Shown piece by piece: positions 12,000-23,884 of a DNA stretch of 64,000 bases (its first letter is position 1; every line of letters starts with the position of its first letter). The notes below the pieces were generated by a model, which saw only the letters and a list, made by a program, of their open reading frames with translations, had not been told where the DNA came from and did not search any database. The position numbers were made by a program, and so were the translations under genes. The stretch comes from Inia geoffrensis (Eukaryota > Chordata > Mammalia > Artiodactyla > Iniidae), in the NCBI GenBank assembly GCA_036417435.1, contig CM070900.1, forward strand, positions 117,320,315 to 117,384,314. The letters run 5' to 3'.

Positions 12000-12845
12000 T
12001 GTATTTATTTGCTTTTCATATATCCTCTTTGGCTAAGTGTCTGCTCAAGTCTTTAGCACATTTAAAAATGTGTTTGAGTTTTCACAGCTCTTTATACATT
12101 CTTGGTACAAGTCCCTTTTCAGATATGTGGTTTACAGATACATTCTAACAGTCAGTAGCTTATAACAGTATTTTTGCACAGCAAAATTTTAACTTTTGAT
12201 GAAGTCCAATTTATCAATTTTTTCTTCTGTGGATTGAGCTTTTGGTGTCATATCTAATAACTCTTTTCCTAATGCCAGATCACTAAGATTTTCTCCTGCG
12301 TTTTCTTCTAAAAATTTTAGAATTTAGAATTTGACATTTAGATCTGTGATTAATTTTGAGTTAATTTTTGTATAAGATGTGTCATTTAGGTTGAGATTCA
12401 TATTTTGGCATATAGCTGTCCAATTATTACACCACCACTTGTTTAAAGACTATCGTTTCTCCCTTGAGTTGCCCTTAAACTTGTTGTCGAAAATCAATGG
12501 GAAATATTTTTGTGGGTCTATTTCCATATTCTCTGTTCTAGTTCATTGATCTATATGTCTATCCCATCACCAGTACCAAACTGTCTTAATTACTATAGTT
12601 TTATGGTAAGTCATAAAATTGGGTACTATGAGTCCAATTTCATTTTTTTCAAAAATTGTTTTGACTGTTCTAATTCTTTTGCCTTTTCATATACCTTTTA
12701 CTATGTACTTGTCTGTATATACTCAAAAAATGGAGAGAGTTGACATATTTACTATGTTGAGTCTTCCAGTCAATGAATACTGTATGCCTTTATATTTATG
12801 TAGATTTCTTTCATCCATGCTTTGTAGCTTTCAGCATTGTTACAT
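12000..12845 (-). mobile_element. old L1 fragment (ORF2 segment), reverse strand
   Basis: Reverse-complement landmarks of L1 ORF2 are seen in order: 'ttttaacttttgatgaagtc', 'ttgagttaatttttgtata', 'tagctgtccaattatt', 'tctgttctagttcattgatc' and 'cagtaccaaactgtctt'. It is heavily diverged (L1M age) with no long frame. It abuts an LTR-like element on the right. Confidence 0.85.
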
Positions 12846-13275
12846 ATTCTCCTCCTAATTCATATGTTGAAGTCCTAGTCCCCAGTACCTCAGAATATGA
12901 CCTTATTTGGAGATAGGCAATTTAGAGAGGTAATCAGGTTAAAATGAGGTCGTTAGGATGGGCCTTACTCCAATATGACTGGTATCCTTATAAGAAGGAA
13001 AAATTTCGAGACAGCACAGAGAGAGAATGCCACATAAGATGAAAGCAGAGATCAGGGTGATGCAGAAATTGAGGAATGCCAGTGCTTCCAGGAAACCACT
13101 GGAAGCTAGAAGAGAGGCATGGAACAGATTTCTCCCTCACAGTCCTCACAAGGACTCAGTCCTGCCCACACCTTGATGCTGGACTTCTAGCTCCAGAATT
13201 GTGAAACAATACATTTTTGTTAAGCCACTCTGTTTGTGGTACTTTGTGATGTTAGCCCTAGAAAACTAATGCAAG
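12846..13275 (+). mobile_element. MaLR/MLT1-like solitary LTR
   Basis: It starts near 'aattcatatgttgaagtcct', followed by 'ccccagtacctcagaatatg' and 'gaccttatttggagatagg'. Then come 'ttataagaaggaaaaatttc', 'aggcatggaacagattt', 'cttgatgctggacttctagc' and an end at 'ctagaaaactaatgcaa'. This is the layout of the ERVL-MaLR LTR group. No internal sequence adjoins it, so it is a solo LTR. The exact subfamily is uncertain. Confidence 0.7.
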
Positions 13276-14084
13276 CACAAAATGTACATATTTTGTTAGA
13301 TTTATACCTATGTATTTCAGTTTTTGAACTTTAAATTTCTAAAGTTCTAATTATTTCCCTGGTAAACTCAGAATATTGTGTTTGCATCATATTAGAATTT
13401 CTCAAATATATTAGTGTTTGTGATATCTCAACTAAAGATGCTATTATTTAAAGAGAAACTACAAAAGTCAAGTCAGTTCTCTGGGCCCTTATCACTACTA
13501 AAGTTTTTCACTTTTGTTGTCTCTTTAATTTGCCAGATTAAATATCGTTGCAGGCCATTTGACAGCATCATTGCGTATTTGTGAAGAAGTACTTTGAATC
13601 AGATTGTATCCTGACATCCCATGATTTATACTCCATGTATTTCTTGAAAGTAGAATTAAAACAAATACTCACTGAATTCTCCCACACAGGCCACCAGTCC
13701 TCAGAAAAATAATTTACATACCTTGTAAAATTAAGTCAGTTACGTTTTCACTAAACCCATTTATTTTTCAAAAAGAAGGCATTTTAATGCCATGCCCATG
13801 AGGTCTCAGAGTTTTTCTTTAACTTCTCCTTTTCTCCCCAGTGTCCTCACAACTACCACAATATGAAGCTAAAACTGGCCTCACATTACATTTAAAAATC
13901 AAATGCATTTTCCAAATATTTCTCTAGTCCATGCACATCTCTTCTTTGTCACCAAGATGTCTTCTTTGTTTGTTGTCTGGCCCTCCCTGATGGATTAGGA
14001 TGCCTCCAGGGTATACCCCAGTGATAGCACCCTAGATTCATGTGTATCATGGCCTGCCTGAATGTGCTTGGTGGTTCTCCTCTC
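13276..14084. other. unique sequence
   Basis: No gene or repeat recognised. Confidence 0.5.
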
Positions 14085-14235
14085 CCAATCTATAAGTTCC
14101 ACACTGGCAGGGACAAAGTCCACCTGCTCCCTGTGGGTGTCCTCAGCCCTAGCACAGTGCCTACTCACCATACACTTAGCCCTAGTGTATAGCAGCAGGC
14201 ATGCCACGTATATCTATGCATTTAATGAATGAATG
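14085..14235 (+). repeat. L2 LINE 3' end
   Basis: 'ataagttccacactggcagg', 'cctagcacagtgcctactc' and the terminal 'ttaatgaatgaatgaag' match the L2 3' end order. Confidence 0.75.
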
Positions 14236-14784
14236 AAGAAAAATACCAACTGAATTGAAGAATTTTCTTTAAAAATTCAAATTTTATAATCATTTAATAT
14301 AGACAATTATCTTTTTTTGGCATTTATTATCCATTTTGCTGAAAGGTTAAGATTAAGAAGTCCAGTGTATCCAACTTTATAGACATAACCTAAATCAATA
14401 ATACTTTACCAGCCAAATTTACTTTTGAGACTTCATTCCAATCACATAATACTGGCCTCATTATTAACATCCAATGTTCAAATAAAATATAAGCAGCCTG
14501 AACTTTCTTAGTGAATGTGAACTGGAACATGCCAGGAGTTGCAAGGTCAAGGACTCTCCTTCCTTTACTGCAGGAAGCCTGACAGCCTGAGCTACTAGTA
14601 AATAACCTGAGGCATGAGAAAGAAAGAGGTCTGTGATTTTTTTAGTTGCAACTCTGTGAGGTTGTCTCTGGGTGTTTTCACATATTGGTGAGAAGCCTAC
14701 CAAGCAGATAGCGTTCACCTAGATGAGTGGTCACAGTGATGGTTCTGACATGTACAAGCAGAGTATTCCCGTAAGTAGTTTGGT
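14236..14784. other. unique sequence
   Basis: An 84-codon reverse frame (14464-14718) has no recognisable domain. Nothing else is seen. Confidence 0.5.
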
Positions 14785-14945
14785 ACAAAAGACAGTTTTG
14801 CACAGTAGATGAAGTGCTGCCCTAAGGATCCAGCAAGTAGTTTTCTAATCTTAGCTTCTTCACTTGGGCAAATCATTCTAAGGTCTCTTCTTATTTTCAT
14901 TTTTCCTCTTTACAATGAGTCAAATGAGTCGAATATAGTAGGAAT
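14785..14945 (+). repeat. MIR SINE fragment
   Basis: 'ttctaatcttagcttcttc', 'cacttgggcaaatcattct' and 'tcctctttacaatgagt' follow the MIR core and 3' half. It is diverged. Confidence 0.6.
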
Positions 14946-17905
14946 TAACTGCAGAGAGTTCCAGGACTCCTTAGATAGGAATAATACACTCTCCCAGAAA
15001 ATGATGTTTGTACAGAAACAATAGCCCAGGTCAACTTTACTTAATGCTTATCTCCTAGGACATTAGCAGTAGGAAGGTTAGGACTCAACTTGGTGAAGTA
15101 TTGAGCATAGTGGGCTTGTGTCCACCCAGCTGTGGTTTGACAACTAAGTTTTTCTGTCTTATCTGGATCTTTAGAATTGCCTAAACATAATCTGAGAGTG
15201 CTCAGGAAATGCTGATTTAAAATATCTCATGAGTGAGTCATTCATCATCACATATTCCTGCGAGGTAGGTAAGATACTGTCACCCTCACCTGCCTGTTCT
15301 TATTTGATAAATGCTAATTGATATTATATGACTTTCAAATGAATTATAAGAAGGTGGGTTTGTTACATCCCTTCTTATTAATTTCGGTTGAATAGTTCTG
15401 ACTTTCACCCAACCCTGATGAATTGCTTGTATCTGATTGCCTTGTGTTTGCTTCACACCTCAACACGGTTGGGAATAATAGAAAGAAAAGCTGCCTTCCC
15501 TAAACAGGAAGAGCAAAGAAAAACCTAAGGGAGTCAGTATAAAAAAAAGATGAAAGAAGATTGAATATAATGGTAATACAGAGGCCCATAGGTCCTTTGA
15601 TATCATAATAGCCCCCTAGGAATAAAAGTCTTCCTAAGGAGGAGTCTGAGTTATTATATATTTTCCATTAAAATATAGATTGATGAAAAATTTGGAGTTA
15701 GTATTTAATTTTAATTATCATCATTTAAAAATGAATGTGCACAAACATATACGGTGAAGCAATCTGTCTTTGTACGTCTGTGGATTGCTTTAATGATTAA
15801 TAGACAATGTTTTAGGAAAAAAAGTCTTCTCACCTTCCAAATTTTTCCAGTATGTCAATCATTTAACTCAAAACATTATTGGATTTAACAATTTAAAAAT
15901 GTGATTTGTAGAGTATATAACTTCATTCTCATTATGGTCATATGGGCTTTAGTCTTTCAGGCTTTTTCCTGTTTTAGCAGTGAATCCATTGAAAATATGA
16001 TAAGAGTTGACAGTACAGAACAAATTCACCAGAATTTGTGATGAAGAAATTAATTGCAAGCTAGGCTACACTCTCTTTTGCTTGTGACTTGTGTTCAGGG
16101 ACACTGATTATAGAGGGAAATGGAATTAACTTTTGTCTAATATTTCGTGGTTGTACTGTGGTCTTGGCCCTGTTAATGATTCTGCTCCCTAAACTGTTTT
16201 AAAAGAAAAGGAATAGTCATGTGACCAATGGGGACAGTTTTAGAGCACCTAGAGCTCTCTATATAGAATAACTTGGGAATTCAGATGGAAGTCTTAACAT
16301 GAAATTTAGTTTGGAAGGCACTCTGAAAATCACTCTCAAAAAGCACTCTGTCAATCGTTCTTTTCCACTGAGTCCACAACAACAGGAGCAGTGTCTTACA
16401 GGAGCAGTAGAGGTACCTCTTAAATTTCTACTAAAAGACGAGTCAGTGACTTAAAAGTTCACACCAACAACATCACTAACAACAAATTGTCCTTTAGACG
16501 AAGGTAAAGTGAAAGCTGTGAGGAATGGAAGCAACATAGAACAAATCATCACAGCACCATTTTCTACAGCATCCTAAATTGTGGTAAAGACTTGATCATA
16601 GCTGTGTCTCAGTTTCTAGCCTCTGAGTCAAGTTAGTACCATCTGGTGTGATTTGAAATGACTCCAAAAGAGCTAGTGATGCCTCATGTTAAATTGTGAA
16701 AGATATTCTATTTAGCAGATATCATATTTCTCTAAGTCAAGAAGGTTATTTTTTTTTTTTTCCGCTCATTTTGTCCTCTTCATTTCTGACATTAACTCAG
16801 ACCATCTTTGTTCATCAGAAGATCTGCTTTATTCGTTCCAGCTTGCACTTTTAGCTTGGGATATAACAATCAAGCTCTATTCTCACAAAGGAGATTAGGC
16901 CAATATATTATGGATTATTCAGTCCATTGCTTTTTCAGGTGGAAGGGGTATTGCAGAAACACTGGAATTCTATTTCTAAGACTTTTATTTTATGCCTGCC
17001 CATAAGTTCCATTTCCAATCCTGTTCCTGGATTTTCAATGAACAAGCGAAGGGAAGTAAAGAGCAGAGAGGGCAGATTATTGGTATAAGTTTCTATCAGC
17101 ACTTCTTCCTAAGTCCTATCTACCCAAGGGTAATGTATTAATAATTTCAAGAGACACTAAAAGACACAGAATACCATTTTGTTGTAAGGGCCGGTCTTGC
17201 TGATGATAATGTGCTGATTGGATCTAGTCCAGAAAGGTGCCTTCCTTAGCCCTGTCCAACTCCAGGCAAGTCAAGGGTACAGGTTGCTACTAGAGAACTC
17301 CAATCAAAAACTTTAGGGAGGCATCAGGGGAATTGGTTTAACAATCTCTAGTGGCTTTGTCTCTGGGCTCAGCAGCCTGGCTTTAGGAGTGCACAATAGC
17401 ATTAGAAAGGACAATATTTAAAAAGGCAGTGGTGATATGTCCAGGAGTCCAGTGGGGACACTGCATCTGAAGGGACCTTAAAAAAAGTTCCTAGTTAAGA
17501 CCTGAAGAATAAGAACCTAAGAAGGTGAAATAATTTGGTTTCTCCAGGGCTTCCCACTGAGATTGGGAAATGGCACAGGGTTTTAGGGGGAGACCAAGAG
17601 TCTTTCCTGTTCACTTCAGTCTGGTTCCAAGTCTGTGGTGACTTTTTATGATGCCCCCTATACTTTATAGGAATTTTGGTTCAGGAAAAAGAAATGTGCA
17701 AACTCTTTTTCTACCTACATGTAGAGGGAGGGGTACATTGAGGCTCTGCCATTTTTTTTTTCCATTTTAGCTAAAGCTTCTATGTGTGTGTTGACTACAG
17801 GGGGAAGTTGGCACCACCTGGGGTTGTCCAGGTCACATTAGGAGAAAACAGATGAGAGAATGAAGAGAAGTGAAGAGTAGCCAGAAATTAAGAAATGTTC
17901 ACTTC
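14946..17905. other. 3 kb of unique sequence, no gene recognised
   Basis: This is one of the larger repeat-poor stretches. It holds a poly-T run at 16748-16761 and no frame above about 65 codons. I see no known repeat and no convincing exon. Confidence 0.5.
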
Positions 17906-18115
17906 TTTTTTTTTTTTTTTTGCGGTACTCGGGCCTCTCACTGCTGTGGCCTCTCCCGTTGTGGAGCACAGGCCCCGGACCCGCAGGCTCAGTGGCCATG
18001 GCTCACGGGCCCAGCCGCTGTGCGGCATGTAGGATCTTCCCCGACCGGTGCACGAACCCGTGTCCCTTGCATCGGCAGGCGGACTCTTAACCACTGCGCC
18101 ACCAGGGAAGTCCCC
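17906..18115 (-). mobile_element. CHR SINE with clear target-site duplication
   Basis: A reverse-strand CHR copy: poly-T start, 'tgcggtactcgggcctctc', the GC-rich body, box B reverse complement 'cacgaacccgtgtccc' and the end 'gccaccagggaagtccc'. It is flanked by 14-bp duplications 'aaatgttcacttct' (17893) and 'aaatgttgacttct' (18117), which differ at one base. This implies a moderately recent insertion. Confidence 0.96.
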
Positions 18116-18149
18116 TAAATGTTGACTTCTTATCCCAAATCTACCATTT

Positions 18150-18250
18150 CATAAAACAGTCTAAGCCGTTTCCCAGGTCCATTTTCTCATCTCTCATAGG
18201 GATATGCCACTTCCTATTCATGTTTCTTTATGAGAACAGTGTGATATTTA
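18150..18250 (+). repeat. possible MIR fragment
   Basis: Only the 'ccattttctcatctctcatagg' type block recalls MIR. It is short and weak. Confidence 0.3.
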
Positions 18251-20380
18251 ATCAGGTGCTTACGAGGAAACACAGTGAAGAATATGATGTAAAACACTGT
18301 TATTTTATTTATGTATCTTTAAGTGGAGAGTAGTATGTTATTTAAAAAGTGGTTTTATAGAGTCCAGACCAGCTGCCAGAGTAGGCTAAGACCAAGTAAT
18401 TTATCTCAGAATGTCCTGTTGCTTTGTTCTGGCACATCAATGGAAAAAAGTTCTGACATTCATTATGATGAATAATTAGTTTAGGGGGAATCTCCTGGAC
18501 AGATTGTAGTCTTGTATTGAAGAGTTGAAATTTAATGATTTCAACGCATTTGTCTTCAATGACAACATAAATCAGAGATGAATCACATCTAATCAGTAAA
18601 ATGGGTTTAATACATGGCCTATAGGTTGTGGGAACCAATTAATATTTGTAAGCATATTATCTAAGTTCTAAAGTGAGGGGCATTATAGCGGTTGTATTAT
18701 AGTAGATTGGGTTCAAGTTAAAAAACAGTTCTAACTTATATAGTGCCTAGAGGAAGAGGAGAGTAGAAAGACAAAAAACATTTTCAGCTGGCTAATACTT
18801 TCATCTTAAAATGTAACCTGGATATTATAAAGAAGAATAAAACACTTAGAAAACAATTAATAAAACTAGTATAGAAAAGACTTACAAAGAGTTTTTTTTT
18901 TTTTTTTATTCCCCCCTCCCTCTTCCAAAGGCTAACCTCCAAATAAAATTCTAGGTTGAAGTTTTACACTGTCTGCTGCAGACAATTGCCACTTTCCAAA
19001 TACAGACTGCCAAGAACACAAAGAGCAAAGTTTAGTCAAAGTTCATTTTCAGGTCATCCACCCTGGACCCATCAATCTGGAAAACCTCTGGGTAACCTCT
19101 TCGAAGCTTGTGGACTGGAGCGGGATCCTTTGCAACCTCATTAGAGCATGCAATAATTAATTTGTCTTAAATAGGAAATTAAACAGTCATGTACAGTGTA
19201 GAGAGGAGGTCAGAAAGTGGATCTTGAGGTGCATTCACAACCTCTATTTGGGAGTCTTCCCAGGACTGCAGGGAGGTGGGGCAGACTCAGAAGAGAAATA
19301 CTTGTGTAGGACAAATGTTACAAAACCTCCATGACAAAAAGCATCCATAATAGGCAAGAAATTTGACCTGAGAACAAATCGCCAGTGTGTTTAATGTTGC
19401 TCAGACATGCCTGTCTTTCAGAAGACTTAGGGTGAGAACTTAGGCAAAGTTGACTTCACAAATTCAGTGTGTATTAACCCAGAAAACTCACCGTTGTCCT
19501 TGAACTTACTACGAATTGTATCCTAGACTTGTGTTCATGAACTAGAGATTCTGTCATGAGAAATGGGAGAAAAGGTCTAATGTGGAGTTCTAATGAGTCA
19601 ATGTTACTTGTGAATTCATGGTGAATCAAACCATTGTCTTCCGAGATAGCATTTTGACATAATTAGAGAAGTTGAATGGATAGCATTAGCAACACACACA
19701 GGCAATTTTGAAAAATAAATAAAATGCTATTTATTTCTTAGCAATAGAAGAATGCAGGGTTTTTCCAATTACTGTTTCATCCAAAACCTGTGATATCTAT
19801 TTATCTATTTAGAATTTTACTATAATAAATTTCATTAGCTGAAAATTAATTTTTACATAATAAAATAGGAATTAAAAAACCATGACACTATATATTATAA
19901 GTGAGGATGTGATCAGATTTATAAAGTCTTTTGGTCTCTATATTTTTTGATGAACTTAGTACAATTAAGTCTAATGGCAAATTACAGAGTTATTAAGTAA
20001 AACAGTTTGTCGTGTGTGGTACAGAATAAAATGTAAATTATGAAATAAAGGTAAATACAGATAGTTGAAAGAGGAATTGTTCAAGGTTACAAGAGCTGGA
20101 AAGCAAAAGATTCTGAAAAATTAAAGTGTATTAATCGGGGAAATCTGTGGTTACATAGCATCATGACAAAAATCAAATTATCTCCAAGTCCATTGAATAT
20201 GTTGCCACAGATGTAAAAAGACACATCTTTGAATATTAAAAATTCTGAGCGTTAAATTACTGTTTGATTTTAGCTCTCTAGTTCTTCCACATTGTGCTCA
20301 TTTTTAATGCTGACACCTTAATCCCTTAAGTCTATCATTTAAATTTTTTCCCTGAAAATAAGCAATGGTCTTGTGATTTG
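18251..20380. other. unique AT-rich sequence
   Basis: It contains a poly-T tract at 18891-18907 and a 98-codon reverse frame at 18342-18638 with no recognisable domain. No repeat family is recognised. Confidence 0.5.
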
Positions 20381-20382
20381 GG

Positions 20383-20945
20383 GCTTTTTTTTTTTTTTTT
20401 GAAGTATAGCTGACCTACATTGCTATGTTATTTCCAAGTGCATAACATAATGATTCAGTATTTCTATCCATTACAAAATGATCATCATCATAAGTCTAGT
20501 TACCATCTGTCACCATACAAATTTATTACAATATTATTGACTATTGACTATATTCCCTCATGCTGTACATTTCATCCCCATGACTATTATTTTGTAACTC
20601 TGTTTTGTGTTTGTTCATTTGTTTTGTTTTTTAGGTTTCACACGTTAATGAAATCATTTGATATTTGTCTTTCTCTGTCTGACTTATTTCGCTTAGTATA
20701 ATACTCTCTAGGTCCACCTATGTTCTTGCAAACGGCGAGATTTCATTATTTTTATGGCTGAGTAATATTCCATTGTGTGTGTGTGTCTATACACACACAC
20801 AGACACCACAACTTCTTTATCTATTTGTCTATCGATGGACACTTAGATTGCTTTCATATCTTGATTATTGTGAATAACACTACAATGAACAGAGGGGTGC
20901 ATATATCTTTTCAGATTAGTGTTTTGTTTTCTTTGGAAAAATAGA
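20383..20945 (-). mobile_element. L1 3' end, reverse strand, 5'-truncated
   Basis: The poly-T start is followed by 'gaagtatagctgacctaca'. Then come 'gctgtacatttcatccccat', 'atttgtctttctctgtctga', 'ggctgagtaatattccattg' and 'tatcgatggacacttagatt'. This is the reverse complement of an L1 3'UTR and ORF2 end. A GT/CA run sits at 20774-20800 inside it. Confidence 0.88.
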
Positions 20946-21590
20946 TCTGGGTTTTTTTTAAACATCAGGTTCACTGAAGAAAAATTTACATAGAGTAAAA
21001 TTCACTCTTTTAGGTATACAGCCCCATGAATTTTGATAAATATTTATAAATGTATAACTGCCTTCACAATCAGGGTATTAAACATTTCCACCATCCTATA
21101 AAATTCCCTTATGCCTCTTTGAGGGAATCCCTTTTCCCCATCTCATGGCTACCACTGATATGATTATAGTTCTTTTAGTTTTGCCTTTCCAGAATATCAT
21201 ATTTTTTTTGGTCTTCTTTCACTTAGCATAATAAAAGCTTTCATTTTGGGGGGTAAATACCTGTAAGTGGGATTCCTGAATCATGTGGTAAATGTATGTT
21301 TAACTTTATAAGACTTTATATTAAACGGCTAATCTATTTCCCAAAGCGGCTTTACAATTTAACATTCCCACTAGCAATGTTTGAGAGTTCCAATTGATCT
21401 GTATCTTTGTCCACACTTAGTAGTAAGTTTTTGAATTTTAGCAATTCTAATATATGCTAGTAGTAGCTCATCATGGTTTTAATTTGCATTTACCTAGTGA
21501 TATGGGTAAATTCATATCATATATGTGGGAAATGATGTTAAACTTTTCATTGTTTTATTTGCCATTTGTACTTCTTCTTTGGTGAAGCCA
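20946..21590 (-). mobile_element. second, older L1 fragment
   Basis: It starts 'ttcactgaagaaaaatttac', then 'ttttcacttagcataat', 'aagtgggattcctgaatcat' and 'acattcccactagcaatgt', and ends in 'ggttttaatttgcattta'. This repeats L1 3' landmarks already passed in the neighbouring copy, so it is a separate and more diverged element. Confidence 0.75.
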
Positions 21591-21850
21591 AAAGCTAACC
21601 AATTGCTGAACAAGTGCCAGTAGCTGCTGACCTCCAAACTTCTTGTTTAATGAGGAAAATAAAGCCTTATTTGTGTTGAGCCACTGGTAGTCATATTCTT
21701 GGTTGCATGAAGCTGAACAGGCATTCCCAAAGTATACAATCTTCTTTTCAAATTAAGATTTTTATGTTAATATTCCTATATTCTCTCTTTTTGTTAATGG
21801 CATAACAATTACCCCATCATCTAAGCCAGAAAATTAATCCAGTTTTTATT
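21591..21850. repeat. LTR-like remnant and unique sequence
   Basis: 'ataaagccttatttgtgttg' and 'agccactggtagtc' recall the ends of old mammalian LTRs. Too short to classify. Confidence 0.3.
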
Positions 21851-22440
21851 TTTACTGCTTTCTTATCTCCCAAGGCAACAATTCACATCTCCTGAAGGAA
21901 CTACTGCAATAGCCCTTTCACTAGTCTCCATGCCACCAGTTTTCCCTCCATACTGATATTAGGTTTAGCACTTTAAAATACAAATATAATTCTGAACTGA
22001 TTAAAACCTTTGGTTTATCATTGCCTGTAAGAGAAGATCTGAAGGCCTTAGCATAGCATGCACAGGCTTTCACAACCATTCCTCCATCTATCTTCTCAGC
22101 TTGATCATATGCCTCTCCCCTTCTCTCCCCTCCCTCCCTCCCTCCCTCCCTCACGTGCTGTGCTGCTATGGAACAGAGCGGTTCACCCCTCTCTCACAAC
22201 TCAGGATCCTTGATATGTTTGTTCTGTTGGGAAAGGCCTCTCCCCTTTTTCTCATCTGGACACCCCTTATTCATCTTTCAAGGTCAATGTCATATGTTAC
22301 TTCTAAAACACACTTCTCAATTCTTCTAATAAGAGTTGCACACTTTCTTCCATCTGCTTCCATGAAACTTAATTCCTTCCTTTATTCTTATACTTTCTCA
22401 TATTTTTATGTGCTGGTTTCTCCTACAGTATGTTTGAAGT
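21851..22440 (+). mobile_element. L2 LINE fragment (ORF2 end and 3' region)
   Basis: Matches the L2 order: 'tactgcaatagccctttc', 'actagtctccatgccacc', 'taaaacctttggtttatcat' and 'gaaggccttagcatagcatg'. A TCCC expansion interrupts it at 22129-22152. The 113-codon frame at 22101-22442 crosses the TCCC repeat and L2 sequence and is not a gene. Confidence 0.7.
22129..22152. repeat. (TCCC)n microsatellite
   Basis: Six tetranucleotide units in a row inside an L2 fragment. Confidence 0.95.
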
Positions 22441-23439
22441 AGGTGTTGGGTATGAATGCTACTCTGACATCTCTGAAACAAGTTCATTGTGATACTAAAA
22501 AAATCTGTGATTTAAAAAAAGTTTACAGAGTGATAGTGACTGTAATATTACAGTAGTTTATTTTATGCTTTCATAATTGAAGAGAATACTGAATTTGAGG
22601 GGTTAGTGGAAATATTCAAATTCACACATGCTTTGTTAAGAATCCCTGTTATAGAGTGTAAAGAAGGGAATAAGGCAAGGATAGAATCCTTAGGCATTCT
22701 AATGTTTAAGAGCTAAGCAGAGGTGATGTAAAGGAGGCTGAGGAGAAGTAGTCAGAGAGGTAGAAAGAGAATCAGGAGAGTGATTAATTAGGCCAAGGAG
22801 TGGAAGCACCCAAGTTTAAGGAAACAAGCCAAGAGAAATTAGTATTAAAAAGTCTATGGGGTTTGATCAACAGAAACCTTTGCTTGAATGACTTCTGACT
22901 TTTATGGCAGCCATTAGCTTTATATAGGTTTGGGAGGAGTAAGTTATTTTTTTTCCTCTGGCTCATCACACCATCAAGTTTGGATTTGTAGAGCTTAGAG
23001 ACCAAATTTTATAACACAAAAGATAACCTTGAGGACTTTTCTGGCCATAAAAATACCAGCCTCATAAAATGATTAAAAGTGATAATGTTCCGTCTATAAA
23101 TTAATCAGGGGGAATGGGGACATAAATTTTAGCAACTTTGTGTCATTATGAGTTTGTGTAAAGGATTTTGTTGGAAGAAATAAAGACTTAAGACCACATG
23201 ACACATGAACTATGTTTCCAGATAAGGAGATGGCTGGGCGAATGACTCCTTGTTTAATCACCTGTTCTATTTTTTATGATTTAATATATGAATCTCTTTT
23301 ACATGATTGCATTTTAGATTTGATTGATTTTGGTTTTTAATTGTTAAATATGGAATTGATTAGACTTAGTTTTATGAGAATATAATTGGATGTAAATTAG
23401 GCTTTGGTAAAATTTAAATCAAAAATATATTAGGCAAAT
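22441..23439. other. unique sequence
   Basis: No gene or clear repeat. Confidence 0.5.
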
Positions 23440-23545
23440 TCCTTAATCTTTTTTTTTTTTTTTTTGCCTCAGTTTCTTTATTTGTAAAATTAAAGCCTTG
23501 GACTCGATGACCTTGAAGGTCCTTATGAGGTCTAGTAGTTGAAGA
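23440..23545 (+). repeat. MIR-like fragment behind a poly-T run
   Basis: 'gcctcagtttctttatttgt' then 'aaattaaagccttggactcg' and 'tgaccttgaaggtccttatg' match a MIR-type 3' region. The poly-T at 23450-23465 replaces its 5' half. Confidence 0.6.
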
Positions 23546-23884
23546 CTACAGTTTTATGTAGAGGAAATAACTATGTAGTTAATCAAATCATTCATTTTTC
23601 AAGTGATTATTTTGGCTTCTGAGAGCTTATGAAAAAATCCCTTCATTTATGACTATTTGTATTCATTATCTAGACATTGTCCTCATATAGATGGGGGGCT
23701 AGTAATTACATCAGTCCCAACATGGAAAAATGTCTTTCTTTCCAGTACCCAAATTTTAAACATGAAGGATGGCAGCAGGCTTTAAGCAACCAGTGCTGTC
23801 TGTCTGACTTACCTATATTGAATTACTGCAAAACCATATTAATTTTTAGAACTGCTTCAGATATTGAGGAAATTTAATACCATG

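Noticed and set aside
22101..22442. 113-codon frame with PSLPSLPPSLP repeat
   Set aside because: The repeat is the TCCC microsatellite in an L2 fragment.
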